Source of the DNA: an uncultured Porphyromonas sp.
GTDB taxonomy: Bacteria > Bacteroidota > Bacteroidia > Bacteroidales > Porphyromonadaceae
NCBI RefSeq assembly: GCF_938023125.1
Contig: NZ_CALHDW010000017.1
Location: forward strand, 1-64,000
Direction of reading: 5' to 3'
DNA: 64,000 bases
The stretch's first letter is position 1. Every line of letters begins with the position of its first letter. Under the pieces are notes generated by a model. It made no database searches. It was not told where the DNA came from and saw only the letters and a program-made list of their open reading frames with translations. Shown in pieces: positions 52,102 to 61,236 of this stretch. The translations under genes were made by a program, and so were the position numbers.

Positions 52102-52835
52102 CAGCGAATTTTATAGGTATTCTTAACTGTAATAGAGGCCGTTTTGTACTTGCTTGAGGTGTTGAAAGATCCGCCCCAACTGTAGTCTTCGTCACTGTAT
52201 TGCCCTACAATCTGGAAGACGCCCATCTGCGAACGTTTCAGTTTCCCCACTTTGCAATTGCTCCCCTCGGCAATAACCTCTGCACGAGCAAGTGCATCTT
52301 CCGAAGATTCCTTGAGCATTTCCAACTTGAGGTCGTTGAGATGGGTATAGTAGTAGCTCGGATCTCCCGAAGTAATCTCTATACCTTGGTTGATGAGCTC
52401 CGTGATATTACGAGACAAAGCCTCTACTCGGTCAATGTCTTGTGAGGTAATGGTCACCGTCTGAGAGAGGTTATATCCCGAGAAGACCTGGCGATAGTAG
52501 TTATTGCCATCGGTTACCTGGTCATACATTTTAGAGATTGAGATCCCACTAAACAGGTAGGAAGAGTCTGGGATATCATTCTTCTTGATAAAATTCCGTA
52601 CCTCTTTCCCGATCCGTTGTAGGTCCTGATACCCCTCAGAGGAGCTGTTGTCTTGTACAGAGTAGGTAGCTGTCCACACGATGAGATCGGACTTAAAGTT
52701 ACGCTCGGCAATACCCGTAACCGAGATTTCACTAGGCACCTTACGGATGCGAGAGATCTGATAAGCTGCAAAAGAGAGCCCTAGAACAAAAGCAATCCCA
52801 AGGATACTAGCAATGATAATTTGTTTTTTTTCCAT
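52101..52835 (-). CDS. SIMPL-domain (DUF541) membrane-anchored protein
   Basis: 244 residues. An N-terminal hydrophobic helix (IIIASILGIAFVLGLSFAAY) anchors it or acts as a signal. The rest is the SIMPL domain, with segments EISVTGIAERNFKSDLIVW, FSGYNLSQTVTI and the C-terminal half holding ARAEVIAEGSNCKVGKLK. The family is widespread in bacterial envelopes, including the oxidative-stress-related YggE of E. coli, with unknown biochemistry. The trxB gene lies 106 bp upstream of its promoter side. Confidence 0.85.
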   Translation of the reverse strand: MEKKQIIIASILGIAFVLGLSFAAYQISRIRKVPSEISVTGIAERNFKSDLIVWTATYSVQDNSSSEGYQDLQRIGKEVRNFIKKNDIPDSSYLFSGISISKMYDQVTDGNNYYRQVFSGYNLSQTVTITSQDIDRVEALSRNITELINQGIEITSGDPSYYYTHLNDLKLEMLKESSEDALARAEVIAEGSNCKVGKLKRSQMGVFQIVGQYSDEDYSWGGSFNTSSKYKTASITVKNTYKIR

Positions 52836-52941
52836 GGCGTTTACTAGTTTAATAATTAGAGTTTATATTCTGTTCTTTGTTAGGGGGAAGCCCTCCACCT
52901 TGAGTAGAACTCGCAGAGTGAAGGAACTCCCTTTTAGGTTG

Positions 52942-53886
52942 TTACAGATTATTATCTATCAAATATTTCTCAGCCTCTAGAGCTGCTTTGCAACCCGATC
53001 CTGCGGAGGTAATAGCTTGGCGATAGCGAGGATCTGCCACATCGCCTGCGGCAAATACCCCGGCCACACTGGTCAATGGAGAGCCATTGATTGTAGCTAT
53101 ATAGCCGGCATCGTCAAGGGCAAGTTGCCCTGCTAAGAAGTCCGTATTGGGTTTGTGCCCGATGGCCAAGAAAAATCCATCAATAGCAATGTCCACTAAT
53201 TCTTCGTCTGCTTCGCCTTTGCGTTTAACGAGGTGCGCTCCTTCTACACCGTCTTCGCCAAATAGCCCTAGGGTATTATGTTCAAAGAGTACCGTAATCT
53301 TTGGGTTATTGAGAACGCGGTCTTGCATCACCTGCGATGCTCGGAGATAGGGTTTGCGCACAATCAAATAGACCTGCTTAGCCAGCCCTGCAAGGTAGAT
53401 AGCTTCTTCGCAAGCAGTATCTCCACCTCCGACTACAGCTACAGACCTATTGCGATAGAAAAATCCGTCGCATGTAGCGCAGGCAGAGACTCCCATACCG
53501 GCGTACTTCTTTTCGTCGGCCAGGCCGAGGTACTTAGCAGAAGCCCCTGTGGCAATCACAAGCGTATCGCAAGTAAGGGTGGTCGCATCGTCTATTGTCA
53601 CCTTATAAGGCTTCTCAGAAAGATCTACCGAGGTAGCCACCCCCATACGCATATCGGTGCCAAAGCGTAGAGCTTGTTGCTTGAGTTGCTCCATCATCTC
53701 GGGCCCCGTGATCCCCTCGGGATAGCCTGGGAAGTTTTCTACTTCCGTGGTGGTGGTCAGCTGACCTCCGGGCTGAAGCCCTGCATAAAGCACGGGATTG
53801 AGATTAGCACGAGAGGCGTATATGGCTGCCGTATATCCGGCAGGACCGGAGCCTAATATAAGACAGCGAACATGTTCGTTATTCAT
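52942..53886 (-). CDS. trxB: Thioredoxin reductase
   Basis: A 314-residue FAD/NADPH enzyme that reduces thioredoxin. The FAD-binding GSGPAGYTAAIYASRA (about 13-28), redox-active CATC (about 136-139) and the NADPH site VGGGDTACEEAIYLA are present, and the late GVFAAGDVADPRYRQ completes the FAD site. The length is standard. It starts 14 bp after fabD and is the fourth gene of the LPG-synthase-like, pepD, fabD, trxB run. Confidence 0.96.
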   Translation of the reverse strand: MNNEHVRCLILGSGPAGYTAAIYASRANLNPVLYAGLQPGGQLTTTTEVENFPGYPEGITGPEMMEQLKQQALRFGTDMRMGVATSVDLSEKPYKVTIDDATTLTCDTLVIATGASAKYLGLADEKKYAGMGVSACATCDGFFYRNRSVAVVGGGDTACEEAIYLAGLAKQVYLIVRKPYLRASQVMQDRVLNNPKITVLFEHNTLGLFGEDGVEGAHLVKRKGEADEELVDIAIDGFFLAIGHKPNTDFLAGQLALDDAGYIATINGSPLTSVAGVFAAGDVADPRYRQAITSAGSGCKAALEAEKYLIDNNL

Positions 53887-53900
53887 ACACTCCTCCCTCT

Positions 53901-54788
53901 TTATTGGTCTCTTCCTTCGGTAACTACACTGGGAGCAATCTTCTTGATAAGCCCTTGCAATACGCTACCGGGGCCTAATTCTACAAAGCGTTCTGCCCCA
54001 TCGGCTACCATTTGTTGCACAGAAGCTGTCCAACGCACGGGCGAGGTAAGTTGCTTTACAAGGTTGCTCTTAATCTCTGCAGCGTCGCAAACAGCCTTGG
54101 CTACCACGTTTTGGTATACCGGAGCTTTGGGTGCTGCAAAGGTGGTTGCTTCGATAGCTTGAGCCAGCTCTTCGCGAGCAGGTTCCATCAGTGGAGAGTG
54201 GAATGCGCCTCCCACTTTGAGGGGGAGTGCTCGTTTAGCCCCTGCGGCCTTGAGCAATTCACAAGCACGCTCGATACCGGGCATTGAGCCGGAAATTACG
54301 ATCTGACCAGGGCAGTTAAAGTTAGCAGCTACCACTACTTCGTCCGTGATGCTCTGGCATACCTCTTCTACTTTTTCATCGGGTAGACCAAGGATTGCAG
54401 CCATAGTAGAAGGAGTCTTTTCGCAGGCTTTTTGCATGGCCATAGCTCGCTTAGAAACTAGGGTAAGCCCATCTTCAAACGAGAGTGCCTCTGCAGCCAC
54501 AAGCGCCGAGAACTCTCCCAGCGAGTGACCTGCCACCATATCGGGTTGGAAGTCTGCTCCCAAAGCACGTGCCATGAGCACCGAGTGCAAGAAAACCGCA
54601 GGTTGTGTTACCTTGGTTTGCTTGAGCTCTTCGTCCGTACCTCGGAACATGATTTCTGTAATATCGAAACCTAAAATCTTATTGGCTTCATCGAATAAAC
54701 GCTTGGCTTCGGCGTTACCCTCATAAAGAGGGAGACCCATACCAACGAATTGCGCCCCCTGACCGGGGAATACAAATGCTGTTTTCAT
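53901..54788 (-). CDS. fabD: Malonyl-CoA:ACP transacylase
   Basis: A 295-residue enzyme that loads malonyl groups onto acyl carrier protein for fatty acid synthesis. It has the opening FPGQGAQFVGMG, the catalytic serine at about 89 in GHSLGEFSALVAA, and the active-site histidine in GGAFHSPLM. The length is standard. It lies between pepD (21 bp) and trxB (14 bp). Confidence 0.96.
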   Translation of the reverse strand: MKTAFVFPGQGAQFVGMGLPLYEGNAEAKRLFDEANKILGFDITEIMFRGTDEELKQTKVTQPAVFLHSVLMARALGADFQPDMVAGHSLGEFSALVAAEALSFEDGLTLVSKRAMAMQKACEKTPSTMAAILGLPDEKVEEVCQSITDEVVVAANFNCPGQIVISGSMPGIERACELLKAAGAKRALPLKVGGAFHSPLMEPAREELAQAIEATTFAAPKAPVYQNVVAKAVCDAAEIKSNLVKQLTSPVRWTASVQQMVADGAERFVELGPGSVLQGLIKKIAPSVVTEGRDQ

Positions 54789-54809
54789 TTATTATAAAGG
54801 ATTGTGGGG

Positions 54810-56264
54810 TTATACAAGTTCTAGAGTTCTGACAATGACCTCGTAGGTACGAGCTACAGAGTCGATATGTACTTTTTCGTCGGGTGAATGCGGGTGACGG
54901 ATCTCGGGACCAAAGGAGATCATATCCATATCGGGCATAACTCCCTGGATAATACCGCACTCTAGCCCTGCGTGCATTACCTTAACATCGGGCTTCTCGT
55001 GGTAGATTTCCTCATACACCTTGCTCATTACTTCCATGATATGCGACTTGGCATTGGGTTGCCACCCCGTGTAAGGAGCGTCAAACTCCACCTTAGCCCC
55101 CATGAGTAGGAAGGCACTTTCGATGCTCGATGCCACCCACATCTTGCGGCTATCCGACGAGCTACGCACCAAGAATTTCACCTCCACAAGTCCATCACCT
55201 GCGCGCACAATGGCTAGGTTGGTAGAAGACTCTACCGTATCCGGGAAGCTCTGAAGCATCGAGATGGGGCCATTCTGGCAAGCCTCGAGTGCGTTGATAA
55301 GATTGTCTTGAATATCCTCGGGAAGAATATTGGTAGGCATATCGCACTTCTCGACCTTGAGCGAAATCTTATCTTCAATTCCATCAAATTCTTTGGTAAA
55401 GAGAGCTTCGAACTCAGCAACATACTTGCAGAATTCTTCGGCATCTTCGGGCGCGATGGTAAGCACCGCAAAGGCTTCGCGAGGGATGGCATTACGCATA
55501 GAACCGCCCTCTAGAGAGGCCACACGCACACCAAACTCTTCTACAGCGCACTTGAGGAAGCGAGCCATCAGCTTATTGGCATTGGCACGACCGATATGAA
55601 TATCCACTCCGGAGTGACCGCCCTTGAGCCCCGAGAGGGTAAGGCGCACAGCCTGATCTTCTTGACTTGTTGTCTCCTGATCTTTGTATTCGAGGCTTAC
55701 GTTTACGTCAATCCCCCCGGCGCAACCAATGTAGAGATTACCCTCTACTTCGGAGTCAATATTAAGGAGAATATCCCCCTTACAGAAGCCGGATTTGAGG
55801 CCATTTGCCCCATCCATCCCTACCTCTTCGTTGATGGTAAAGAGGGCTTCTAGTGGGCCATGCTTTAGGCTATTGTCCTCTAGGATAGCGAGAGCAAGAG
55901 CAACCCCAATACCGTTGTCGGCACCAAGCGTTGTACCTCTAGCCGTCACCCACTCCCCATCTATGTAGGCATCAATAGGATCTTTGGCGAAGTCGTGTTG
56001 TACATCACTATTCTTCTGAGGAACCATATCTACGTGCCCTTGTAGGGTAATAATAGGCTTCTTTTCCATACCGGGAGTGGCAGGTTTACGGATAAGCACG
56101 TTGCCAACCTCATCTTGTAAGGTCTCCAACCCGAGTTTTTTGCCTGCTTCGAACACGTAACGAGTTACCTCATCCATCTGACCGGTGGGGCGGGGTATCT
56201 GTGTAAGATCATAAAAGTATCTCCAGACAGCTTCAGGTTTAAGCGTTAGAATGTCTCTTGCCAT
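54810..56264 (-). CDS. pepD: Aminoacyl-histidine dipeptidase (M20)
   Basis: A 484-residue zinc exopeptidase of the M20 family. The metal-binding motifs are LQGHVDMVP (His about 77) and GADNGIGVALALA, followed by the catalytic INEEVGMDGANGL and a late HAGLECGIIQG. PepD cleaves Xaa-His dipeptides such as carnosine and other short peptides, fitting amino acid fermentation. It follows the LPG-synthase-like gene by 26 bp. Confidence 0.94.
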   Translation of the reverse strand: MARDILTLKPEAVWRYFYDLTQIPRPTGQMDEVTRYVFEAGKKLGLETLQDEVGNVLIRKPATPGMEKKPIITLQGHVDMVPQKNSDVQHDFAKDPIDAYIDGEWVTARGTTLGADNGIGVALALAILEDNSLKHGPLEALFTINEEVGMDGANGLKSGFCKGDILLNIDSEVEGNLYIGCAGGIDVNVSLEYKDQETTSQEDQAVRLTLSGLKGGHSGVDIHIGRANANKLMARFLKCAVEEFGVRVASLEGGSMRNAIPREAFAVLTIAPEDAEEFCKYVAEFEALFTKEFDGIEDKISLKVEKCDMPTNILPEDIQDNLINALEACQNGPISMLQSFPDTVESSTNLAIVRAGDGLVEVKFLVRSSSDSRKMWVASSIESAFLLMGAKVEFDAPYTGWQPNAKSHIMEVMSKVYEEIYHEKPDVKVMHAGLECGIIQGVMPDMDMISFGPEIRHPHSPDEKVHIDSVARTYEVIVRTLELV

Positions 56265-56290
56265 AATCGTTTCTATATTATGTATTCTTA

Positions 56291-57364
56291 CTATTGAGTT
56301 CTACTATAATTTCTATTGAGTAAAGGTATAACTAAAATTGCGATTAGCCCAATAAGGGCGTTACCTAATGTTTGTGAGGTATGTACAACGAGGGCAAATG
56401 AACCGGCATCACTGCGCTCAACGCCCACAGCCGTAAGGGTCGTGATAACCATGAAATGCCAGGCTCCGATACCCGATTGTACGGGTGCAGCCACCCCCAA
56501 GCAGCCCATTACAAAGGCAAGTAGCCCTACATTGATCCCTAAGTCTTGAGTAAAGGGGAAAGCAAAGAAGGTGAGATAGAAACCCAGGAAATAGCATCCC
56601 CAAATGCCGATGGTATAGAGAATGAAGAGCCCTCGATGCGGCATAAATCGGATGGAAAGCAGTCCTTCCCACATCTCTCGTAGCACCTTACGCACCTTTG
56701 CGCCCCATCGGCTTTTTTTGGAGAGACGCCAAAAGAGGTACCCCAATACGCCCAGTGCCAACAAAGTCAGATAGAACCAGGGGGAGGAGGCGAGGTGCGA
56801 CACCTTGAGAGAGAGGTCGGGATGCTCAACAAAATAGCCCCCTAAGAAATCGGAGAATACTCCAATGGCCATTAAGACAATAAGCCCCAGCACGAGCATA
56901 TCCATAAGGCGATCCATCAGCAGAGAGCCGACAAGTTTTGCCATCGAGAGGGATTCGTAGCGAGATAGGGCGGCACAACGCCAAACATCCCCGGCTCGAG
57001 GGAAAATGAGATTAACCGCATAACTCCCAAGTACCGAAAGGATTGTATTCCTCACACGAGGCGCCGGGGTGCTAAATGGGTGCACGAGCAACCTCCAGCG
57101 TGCCCCTCGGATCACATTCCCCAGGACCTCCACCAAGATGGATAGGAGGATAATTCCCCAACTAATGGAGTTGGAACGCAACACCGCCAGAAGTTCACCA
57201 AAGTCGAAATTCCGGTACACAACCACCATCAAGGCAATCCCTAGAGAGAGGGAAACAACCAAGCGCACCCAACGCTTTTTGCCGTGCTGGGAGGAGAGAT
57301 CGGAGGCAACGCTCTCGGAGGCTTGAGCTAGGGGGTGATCCACTCTTGTAGTACTTTTATTCAT
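56291..57364 (-). CDS. Lysylphosphatidylglycerol synthase-like membrane protein (UPF0104)
   Basis: 357 residues from ATG 57364 (MNKSTTRVDHPLAQ). The open frame goes further upstream but through the rsmA promoter side, with no membrane features. Seven or eight membrane helices follow the DUF2156-less UPF0104/AglD pattern: GNVIRGARWRLLVHPF, then NLIFPRAGDVWRC and VGLLAFVMGCLGVAAPVQSG, which correspond to the flippase half of MprF. The soluble synthase domain is missing, so lipid flipping rather than aminoacylation is likely. It is divergent from rsmA and heads the run toward trxB. Confidence 0.85.
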   Translation of the reverse strand: MNKSTTRVDHPLAQASESVASDLSSQHGKKRWVRLVVSLSLGIALMVVVYRNFDFGELLAVLRSNSISWGIILLSILVEVLGNVIRGARWRLLVHPFSTPAPRVRNTILSVLGSYAVNLIFPRAGDVWRCAALSRYESLSMAKLVGSLLMDRLMDMLVLGLIVLMAIGVFSDFLGGYFVEHPDLSLKVSHLASSPWFYLTLLALGVLGYLFWRLSKKSRWGAKVRKVLREMWEGLLSIRFMPHRGLFILYTIGIWGCYFLGFYLTFFAFPFTQDLGINVGLLAFVMGCLGVAAPVQSGIGAWHFMVITTLTAVGVERSDAGSFALVVHTSQTLGNALIGLIAILVIPLLNRNYSRTQ

Positions 57365-57455
57365 CAGGTTGGAGCGCTTTGCCCACCTTCTACGGCAGAA
57401 AAACGCTACCTTCGTAGTTGCTAACACTACAAATATACTCTTTTTTCGCAGTACT

Positions 57456-58253
57456 ATGAGTAAAGTTCGTGCCAAAAAGGCCCTGGGGCAGCACTTTCTA
57501 ACCAACCCATCGGTGGCTCGTGCCATTGCCGAGAGTGTACTCTCGTGGCGTGATATCCCTATCCTAGAGATAGGGCCGGGCATGGGCATGCTCACAAAGG
57601 AACTTCTGGACCTGGGGTTGAAGGTCTATGCGCTTGAGATTGACACCGAGTCGGTCGAATACCTACAGCATAATTTTTCGTGGTTCGCCCAAGGAGAGCA
57701 CCTAACCGAAGGGGATGTACTCAAACTCCCTGCCGACGAATTGATACCGGGGCAACCTCAAACTCCATTTGTACTGATTGGCAACTATCCCTACAACATA
57801 TCATCCCAAATTTTCTTCCGTCTATTGGAGCTGAGAGACCGCGTACCATGCTGTGCAGGGATGCTCCAAAAAGAGGTGGCAGAGCGGCTTACAGCCCCTC
57901 CCGGAGGGCGCGATTATGGTATCTTGTCGGTGCTTCTTCGTTGCTGGTACCACTGCGAATACCTCTTCACAGTAAGCGAACTCGACTTCGATCCCCCTCC
58001 AAAGGTCAAGGGCGGGGTGCTCCGATTGATACGTAACGATAGGAAGGAACTACCCGTGGACGAAGAGCTATTTAAGAAGGTGGTAAAGGCAGCTTTCTCT
58101 CAACGTAGGAAGACGCTCCGTAACTCGCTGCGGACGCTTTTCCCCGAGGGGTACGACTTCTCCGACCCCATTTTCACGCTACGGGCTGAGCGGCTCGACG
58201 TAGAAGACTATATCCGCCTTACCCAAGACTACATAAAGACGCTACCCGAGTAG
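57456..58253 (+). CDS. rsmA: 16S rRNA dimethyladenosine transferase
   Basis: 265 residues from ATG 57456 (MSKVRAKKALGQHFL). RsmA (KsgA) dimethylates A1518 and A1519 of 16S rRNA during small-subunit assembly. SAM motif LEIGPGMGMLTKELL, acidic LEIDTESVEYL and the catalytic NYPYNISSQIFF (in place of NLPYNIS) are clear. The length is standard. The intergenic distance to the divergent UPF0104 gene is 91 bp. A strong terminator follows, and a mobile element lies just after it. Confidence 0.96.
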   Translation: MSKVRAKKALGQHFLTNPSVARAIAESVLSWRDIPILEIGPGMGMLTKELLDLGLKVYALEIDTESVEYLQHNFSWFAQGEHLTEGDVLKLPADELIPGQPQTPFVLIGNYPYNISSQIFFRLLELRDRVPCCAGMLQKEVAERLTAPPGGRDYGILSVLLRCWYHCEYLFTVSELDFDPPPKVKGGVLRLIRNDRKELPVDEELFKKVVKAAFSQRRKTLRNSLRTLFPEGYDFSDPIFTLRAERLDVEDYIRLTQDYIKTLPE

Positions 58254-58305
58254 CCCCCTAAGGCGGCTTACAAGCGTCTCCTCCAGAATCCCTAGAACTT
58301 CTAAC

Positions 58306-58355
58306 CCCTCTCCCCTAGGATCCGACTTTGCGTCCCATGGGAGAGGGTCGTTTTT
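58306..58355 (+). terminator. rsmA terminator
   Basis: CCCTCTCCC (58306-58314) pairs with GGGAGAGGG (58339-58347), followed by TCGTTTTT. Confidence 0.85.
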
Positions 58356-58368
58356 GCTCGACAGGTAA

Positions 58369-59280
58369 TTTTTTGTCTTCCGCATTGAAATCGGTATAGC
58401 ACCTCAGGATGAGAAGAAACTACCCGTATCTGAACTCATGCGGATAGCCCATCTGTTTGCCAAACAAATGGGACTTGACAACCACCAATGGGTAGCAGTA
58501 ACGCACAAGGACACCGATAACAGGCATATCCATATCATTGCCAACCGCATCAGCCTTTACGGAGAGGTCTATGATACCACCTTTGTGAGCAATAGGGCAG
58601 CAAGAGTGGCGGAGGAAATCAGCCGCTCGAAAGGCTTGACCATTGCAAAGGAAGTAAAGGCTGAAAGGATGTATCAGAAAGCAAAATCCAATCCGACGAG
58701 AGAGCAAACCAAGAAAGAAGTACAACAAATCTGTTATGCCTTGCTGGATAAACATAAAGGCGGTGGCATATCAGGGCACTCCATGTTTCTCTACGAATTG
58801 AATAAGAACAACATTACCATAGAGCGCATGAAGAATAAACAGGGCAAAGTCTATGGTTTGAGGTTTTCCTACTGTGGGCAGACATTCAAAGCTTCCGAAA
58901 TCGGCAGGGAGTTCGGATACCGCTCCTTGCAAAAGAATTTTGAGACACCTAATAAAACCGAGACGAAACAGGCAATGACAAAAGCTCCCACAATAGAACA
59001 TGGGCCAGTAAAGAATAAAACTCAACCGGATATAGGCTATCAACTTGTTCCTCCCAGTCGTTCATACATACCGCCTACAAAAACAAACGAAAGTTCATCT
59101 ATTGCACAAGCCGTAGGAAATGTAGCAAGCACTGCCTTGAATGCAGCCGAAGAAATGATTTCGGGAGCAGGTGGACTTATCAATCCACAGCCACATGGCG
59201 ATGATTATGCTGAGACGGTATGGCAACGAAAACTCAGAAACCAAGCCAAGAAAAAGAAGAAACGAGGAAGAGGAATATAA
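58369..59280 (+). pseudogene. Truncated relaxase (MobB-like, MOBP type)
   Basis: An open frame of 303 codons follows a TAA at 58366-58368. The first ATG is at 58438, but family similarity starts earlier (FRIEIGIAPQDEKKLP). The HUH metal-binding motif HKDTDNRHIHIIAN is intact, and the C-terminal part with a basic tail (KKKKKRGRG) is complete. The N-terminal roughly 60-80 residues with the catalytic tyrosine or equivalent are missing, so the protein should not nick oriT. It appears to have been cut off when the element lost its left part or inserted here. Confidence 0.8.
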
Positions 59281-59346
59281 CCATTCTCCTCATTTTTCAA
59301 TCTTTCCAAACAACAGATGACGCAAAAGAGTGAAAATCTTATCAAA

Positions 59347-59400
59347 AACGCTTGTTATTCAAAGCAAATGATTATCTTTGCAAATAGAATAACAAGCGTT
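59347..59400. repeat. 14-bp inverted repeat enclosing a promoter-like sequence
   Basis: AACGCTTGTTATTC (59347-59360) and GAATAACAAGCGTT (59387-59400) are perfect inverted copies separated by 26 bp. The enclosed bases hold TATCTTTG (59373-59380), with TTG 18 nt upstream (59352-59354) in the left arm, like a Bacteroidota promoter pointing to the plus strand. Confidence 0.75.
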
Positions 59401-59452
59401 CTTTGTTGATGCAGAAACCTGCGGTTAATGGCACTTCGCTCGTTTCCAAATC

Positions 59453-59483
59453 GTTACCTGTTTTGTTATACCAACAAGGTAAC
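59453..59483. repeat. Hairpin built on GTTACC/GGTAAC
   Basis: GTTACC (59453-59458) pairs with GGTAAC (59478-59483), and TTGTT (59463-59467) pairs with AACAA (59473-59477), with a 4-nt bulge on the left side. The same hexamer recurs upstream of the integrase genes. Confidence 0.6.
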
Positions 59484-59527
59484 TTCTTTATTCTCAATTA
59501 GATACATTTTAGAAATCATCTTCAATT

Positions 59528-59626
59528 GTGGATATTATAGATGCAGCTGAAATAGCTTGTGGATTCATTTTTGGAGTCCTTATAATTAAGTATATGACAA
59601 AATTTATCAAGAGAAAAAAGAAGTAG
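59528..59626 (+). CDS. Possible small membrane peptide
   Basis: A 32-residue frame starting with GTG 59528: acidic N-terminus (DIIDAAE), a hydrophobic stretch (IACGFIFGVLIIKYM) and a basic end (KFIKRKKK). This is the layout of a single-helix membrane peptide such as a type I toxin or small membrane regulator. No ribosome binding site is obvious and there is no upstream ATG. It could be chance. Confidence 0.25.
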   Translation: MDIIDAAEIACGFIFGVLIIKYMTKFIKRKKK

Positions 59627-59998
59627 CCAATACGTTTAAATAACGTGGGTGATCCCCTTTGCAATGTCGTGATTTTAAGGAAAATTGCAATTTGCTATGA
59701 AAGAATAGGGCAATCATGATTGGAAGTGGATAGAGCAGACCATAACCTTTGAATCGCCCGTTTATGATGACATCCTCCTCCCCCTGTAAGTATTCATCAG
59801 GATGCAAATAGGATGATTTTATGTCGTTTGCAGTCTGTGGTTGAGGTTATTTTATTCCTCGTTTTACCGAAGAACTTCGTAAGCTCTCTCCGTTATAAAG
59901 ATGTTTCCTTTTCTATTGAGAACGACTAAAATATTGCAACCGATCTCATTCAAAGCCTTTGGTTTATTTTTTAGACCTCATGCCGTTCTTCCATTTTA

Positions 59999-61231
59999 TT
60001 AGTTGTTATAATCTCTGGAATTTTCCCCCTCTCTTTCTTCATTTTCTTTTTTCTTTGCCGATTGCTTTGCAAACAGTCTGTCCATATCTTCCGAAATTTT
60101 CTTGTCTGTTACCTGCGCATAAATCTGAGTGCTGGCAATAGACGAATGTCCCAACATCTTGGCGATGCTCTCCATTGGAATACCTGCCTCCAAAGTCAGC
60201 GTACCGAAACTATGCCTTGCTACATGCCAAGTTAGCGGAGTGCGAATGCCACACGCTAAGCCCACGGTTTTGAGGTGTGTGGATAGTTTACCTTTGCTCA
60301 TTGTATCAGGGAATATCTTGTAGTCTCCTTTGTGTTTCTCCTTGGTGTAGCGTGAAAGAATCTGCTCCGCTATCGGATGCAATGGTATCAGGCTCTCTAC
60401 TTCTGTTTTCTGTCTTGCTTTGCGGATATACCGCTTCCCTTCGCTATTCGTTTCGATTTGCGAAGCTCTCAAACTCTTCAAGTCCGCAAATGCCAATCCA
60501 GTAAAGACGGAGAAAAGAAACATCCTTCGACTTAGTTCCGCTCCCTCATCTTGTAATGGAAATGTCAAGAGCTTAGCCACTTCTCCCTTGCTTAGGAAAC
60601 GAGGTTTGTTCTCCACCACTTCATACTTCATCTGCTCGAAAGGATTAAAGCGTATTGTCCCTTGACTGACGGCTCGACACATCAACCGACTTAACCAGCA
60701 CAAATGCCTGTTTATCGTTGCAGGAGCATAGCACTCCTTCTTCAAATAGAAGCGGTAATCATCAAAAAACTCTATGGAAATAGCCGTTAGAGGAATATCC
60801 TCCTCACCACGACTTCTCACAAAGGAATTGAGCTGCTTATCAGAATTTCTATTGTTGCAACACGTTCCCTCACTCTTGCTTTCTCTTTGGGCTTTGAGTT
60901 CCTCTGTACTAAGGGCAAGAAGTGTCATTGGATTTCGTCCGATGCCTTGTAAGTAGTTCTTCAGCAACTCGGCACTCACCGCACCATATTTGTAGAGCAA
61001 AGTATTGTAACCTTGTTCGATTTCTTCCCGAAAGGTTTGCAGGCGTTGATTGATTTTCTTGTCCGCAGTCTCCCCTCGCTTCACGCTCCAACTATGAGGA
61101 ACAATGCTTTCGCCTGTGGTTATCACCGCGTTTGCTCCATCAATGGTGATGCGACAAAGGATTGCCGTTGTACCGTCCGCTTTGGTCTTATTTTTATTGA
61201 TGTAGAATAGAATTTTGAATGTGCTACGCAT
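59999..61231 (-). CDS. Tyrosine recombinase/integrase (second of a tandem pair)
   Basis: 410 residues. The N-terminal 110 residues form the arm-binding/SAM-like region typical of Bacteroidota integrases (YINKNKTKADGTTAILCRI). The catalytic domain has HVARHSFGTL, MLGHSSIASTQIYAQV with Tyr as nucleophile, and a beta-hairpin Lys region RKARQKTEVE. The first arginine position reads FTGLAFADLKSL with Ala, as in other Bacteroidota enzymes such as IntDOT where this arginine is replaced. It is read 5 bp after the first integrase, so they are cotranscribed. Confidence 0.92.
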   Translation of the reverse strand: MRSTFKILFYINKNKTKADGTTAILCRITIDGANAVITTGESIVPHSWSVKRGETADKKINQRLQTFREEIEQGYNTLLYKYGAVSAELLKNYLQGIGRNPMTLLALSTEELKAQRESKSEGTCCNNRNSDKQLNSFVRSRGEEDIPLTAISIEFFDDYRFYLKKECYAPATINRHLCWLSRLMCRAVSQGTIRFNPFEQMKYEVVENKPRFLSKGEVAKLLTFPLQDEGAELSRRMFLFSVFTGLAFADLKSLRASQIETNSEGKRYIRKARQKTEVESLIPLHPIAEQILSRYTKEKHKGDYKIFPDTMSKGKLSTHLKTVGLACGIRTPLTWHVARHSFGTLTLEAGIPMESIAKMLGHSSIASTQIYAQVTDKKISEDMDRLFAKQSAKKKENEEREGENSRDYNN

Positions 61232-61236
61232 AAGTC

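Larger units (their letters stand above)
59281..59998. other. Non-coding core of the mobile element
   Basis: About 720 bp without a clear gene. It includes a 14-bp inverted repeat (59347-59400), the GTTACC/GGTAAC hairpin (59453-59483), and a small hydrophobic open frame at 59528-59626. A 66-codon minus-strand frame at 59607-59807 has no family features and is not called. It may contain attachment, oriT or regulatory sites. Confidence 0.55.

Noticed and set aside
59347..59400. Confirmed invertible promoter
   Set aside because: The arms are only 26 bp apart and one contains the -33 element, unlike known invertible promoters; kept only as a possibility.
59607..59807. 66-codon minus-strand open frame in the mobile element
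   Set aside because: It has a hydrophobic stretch but no start signal, promoter or recognised motif.
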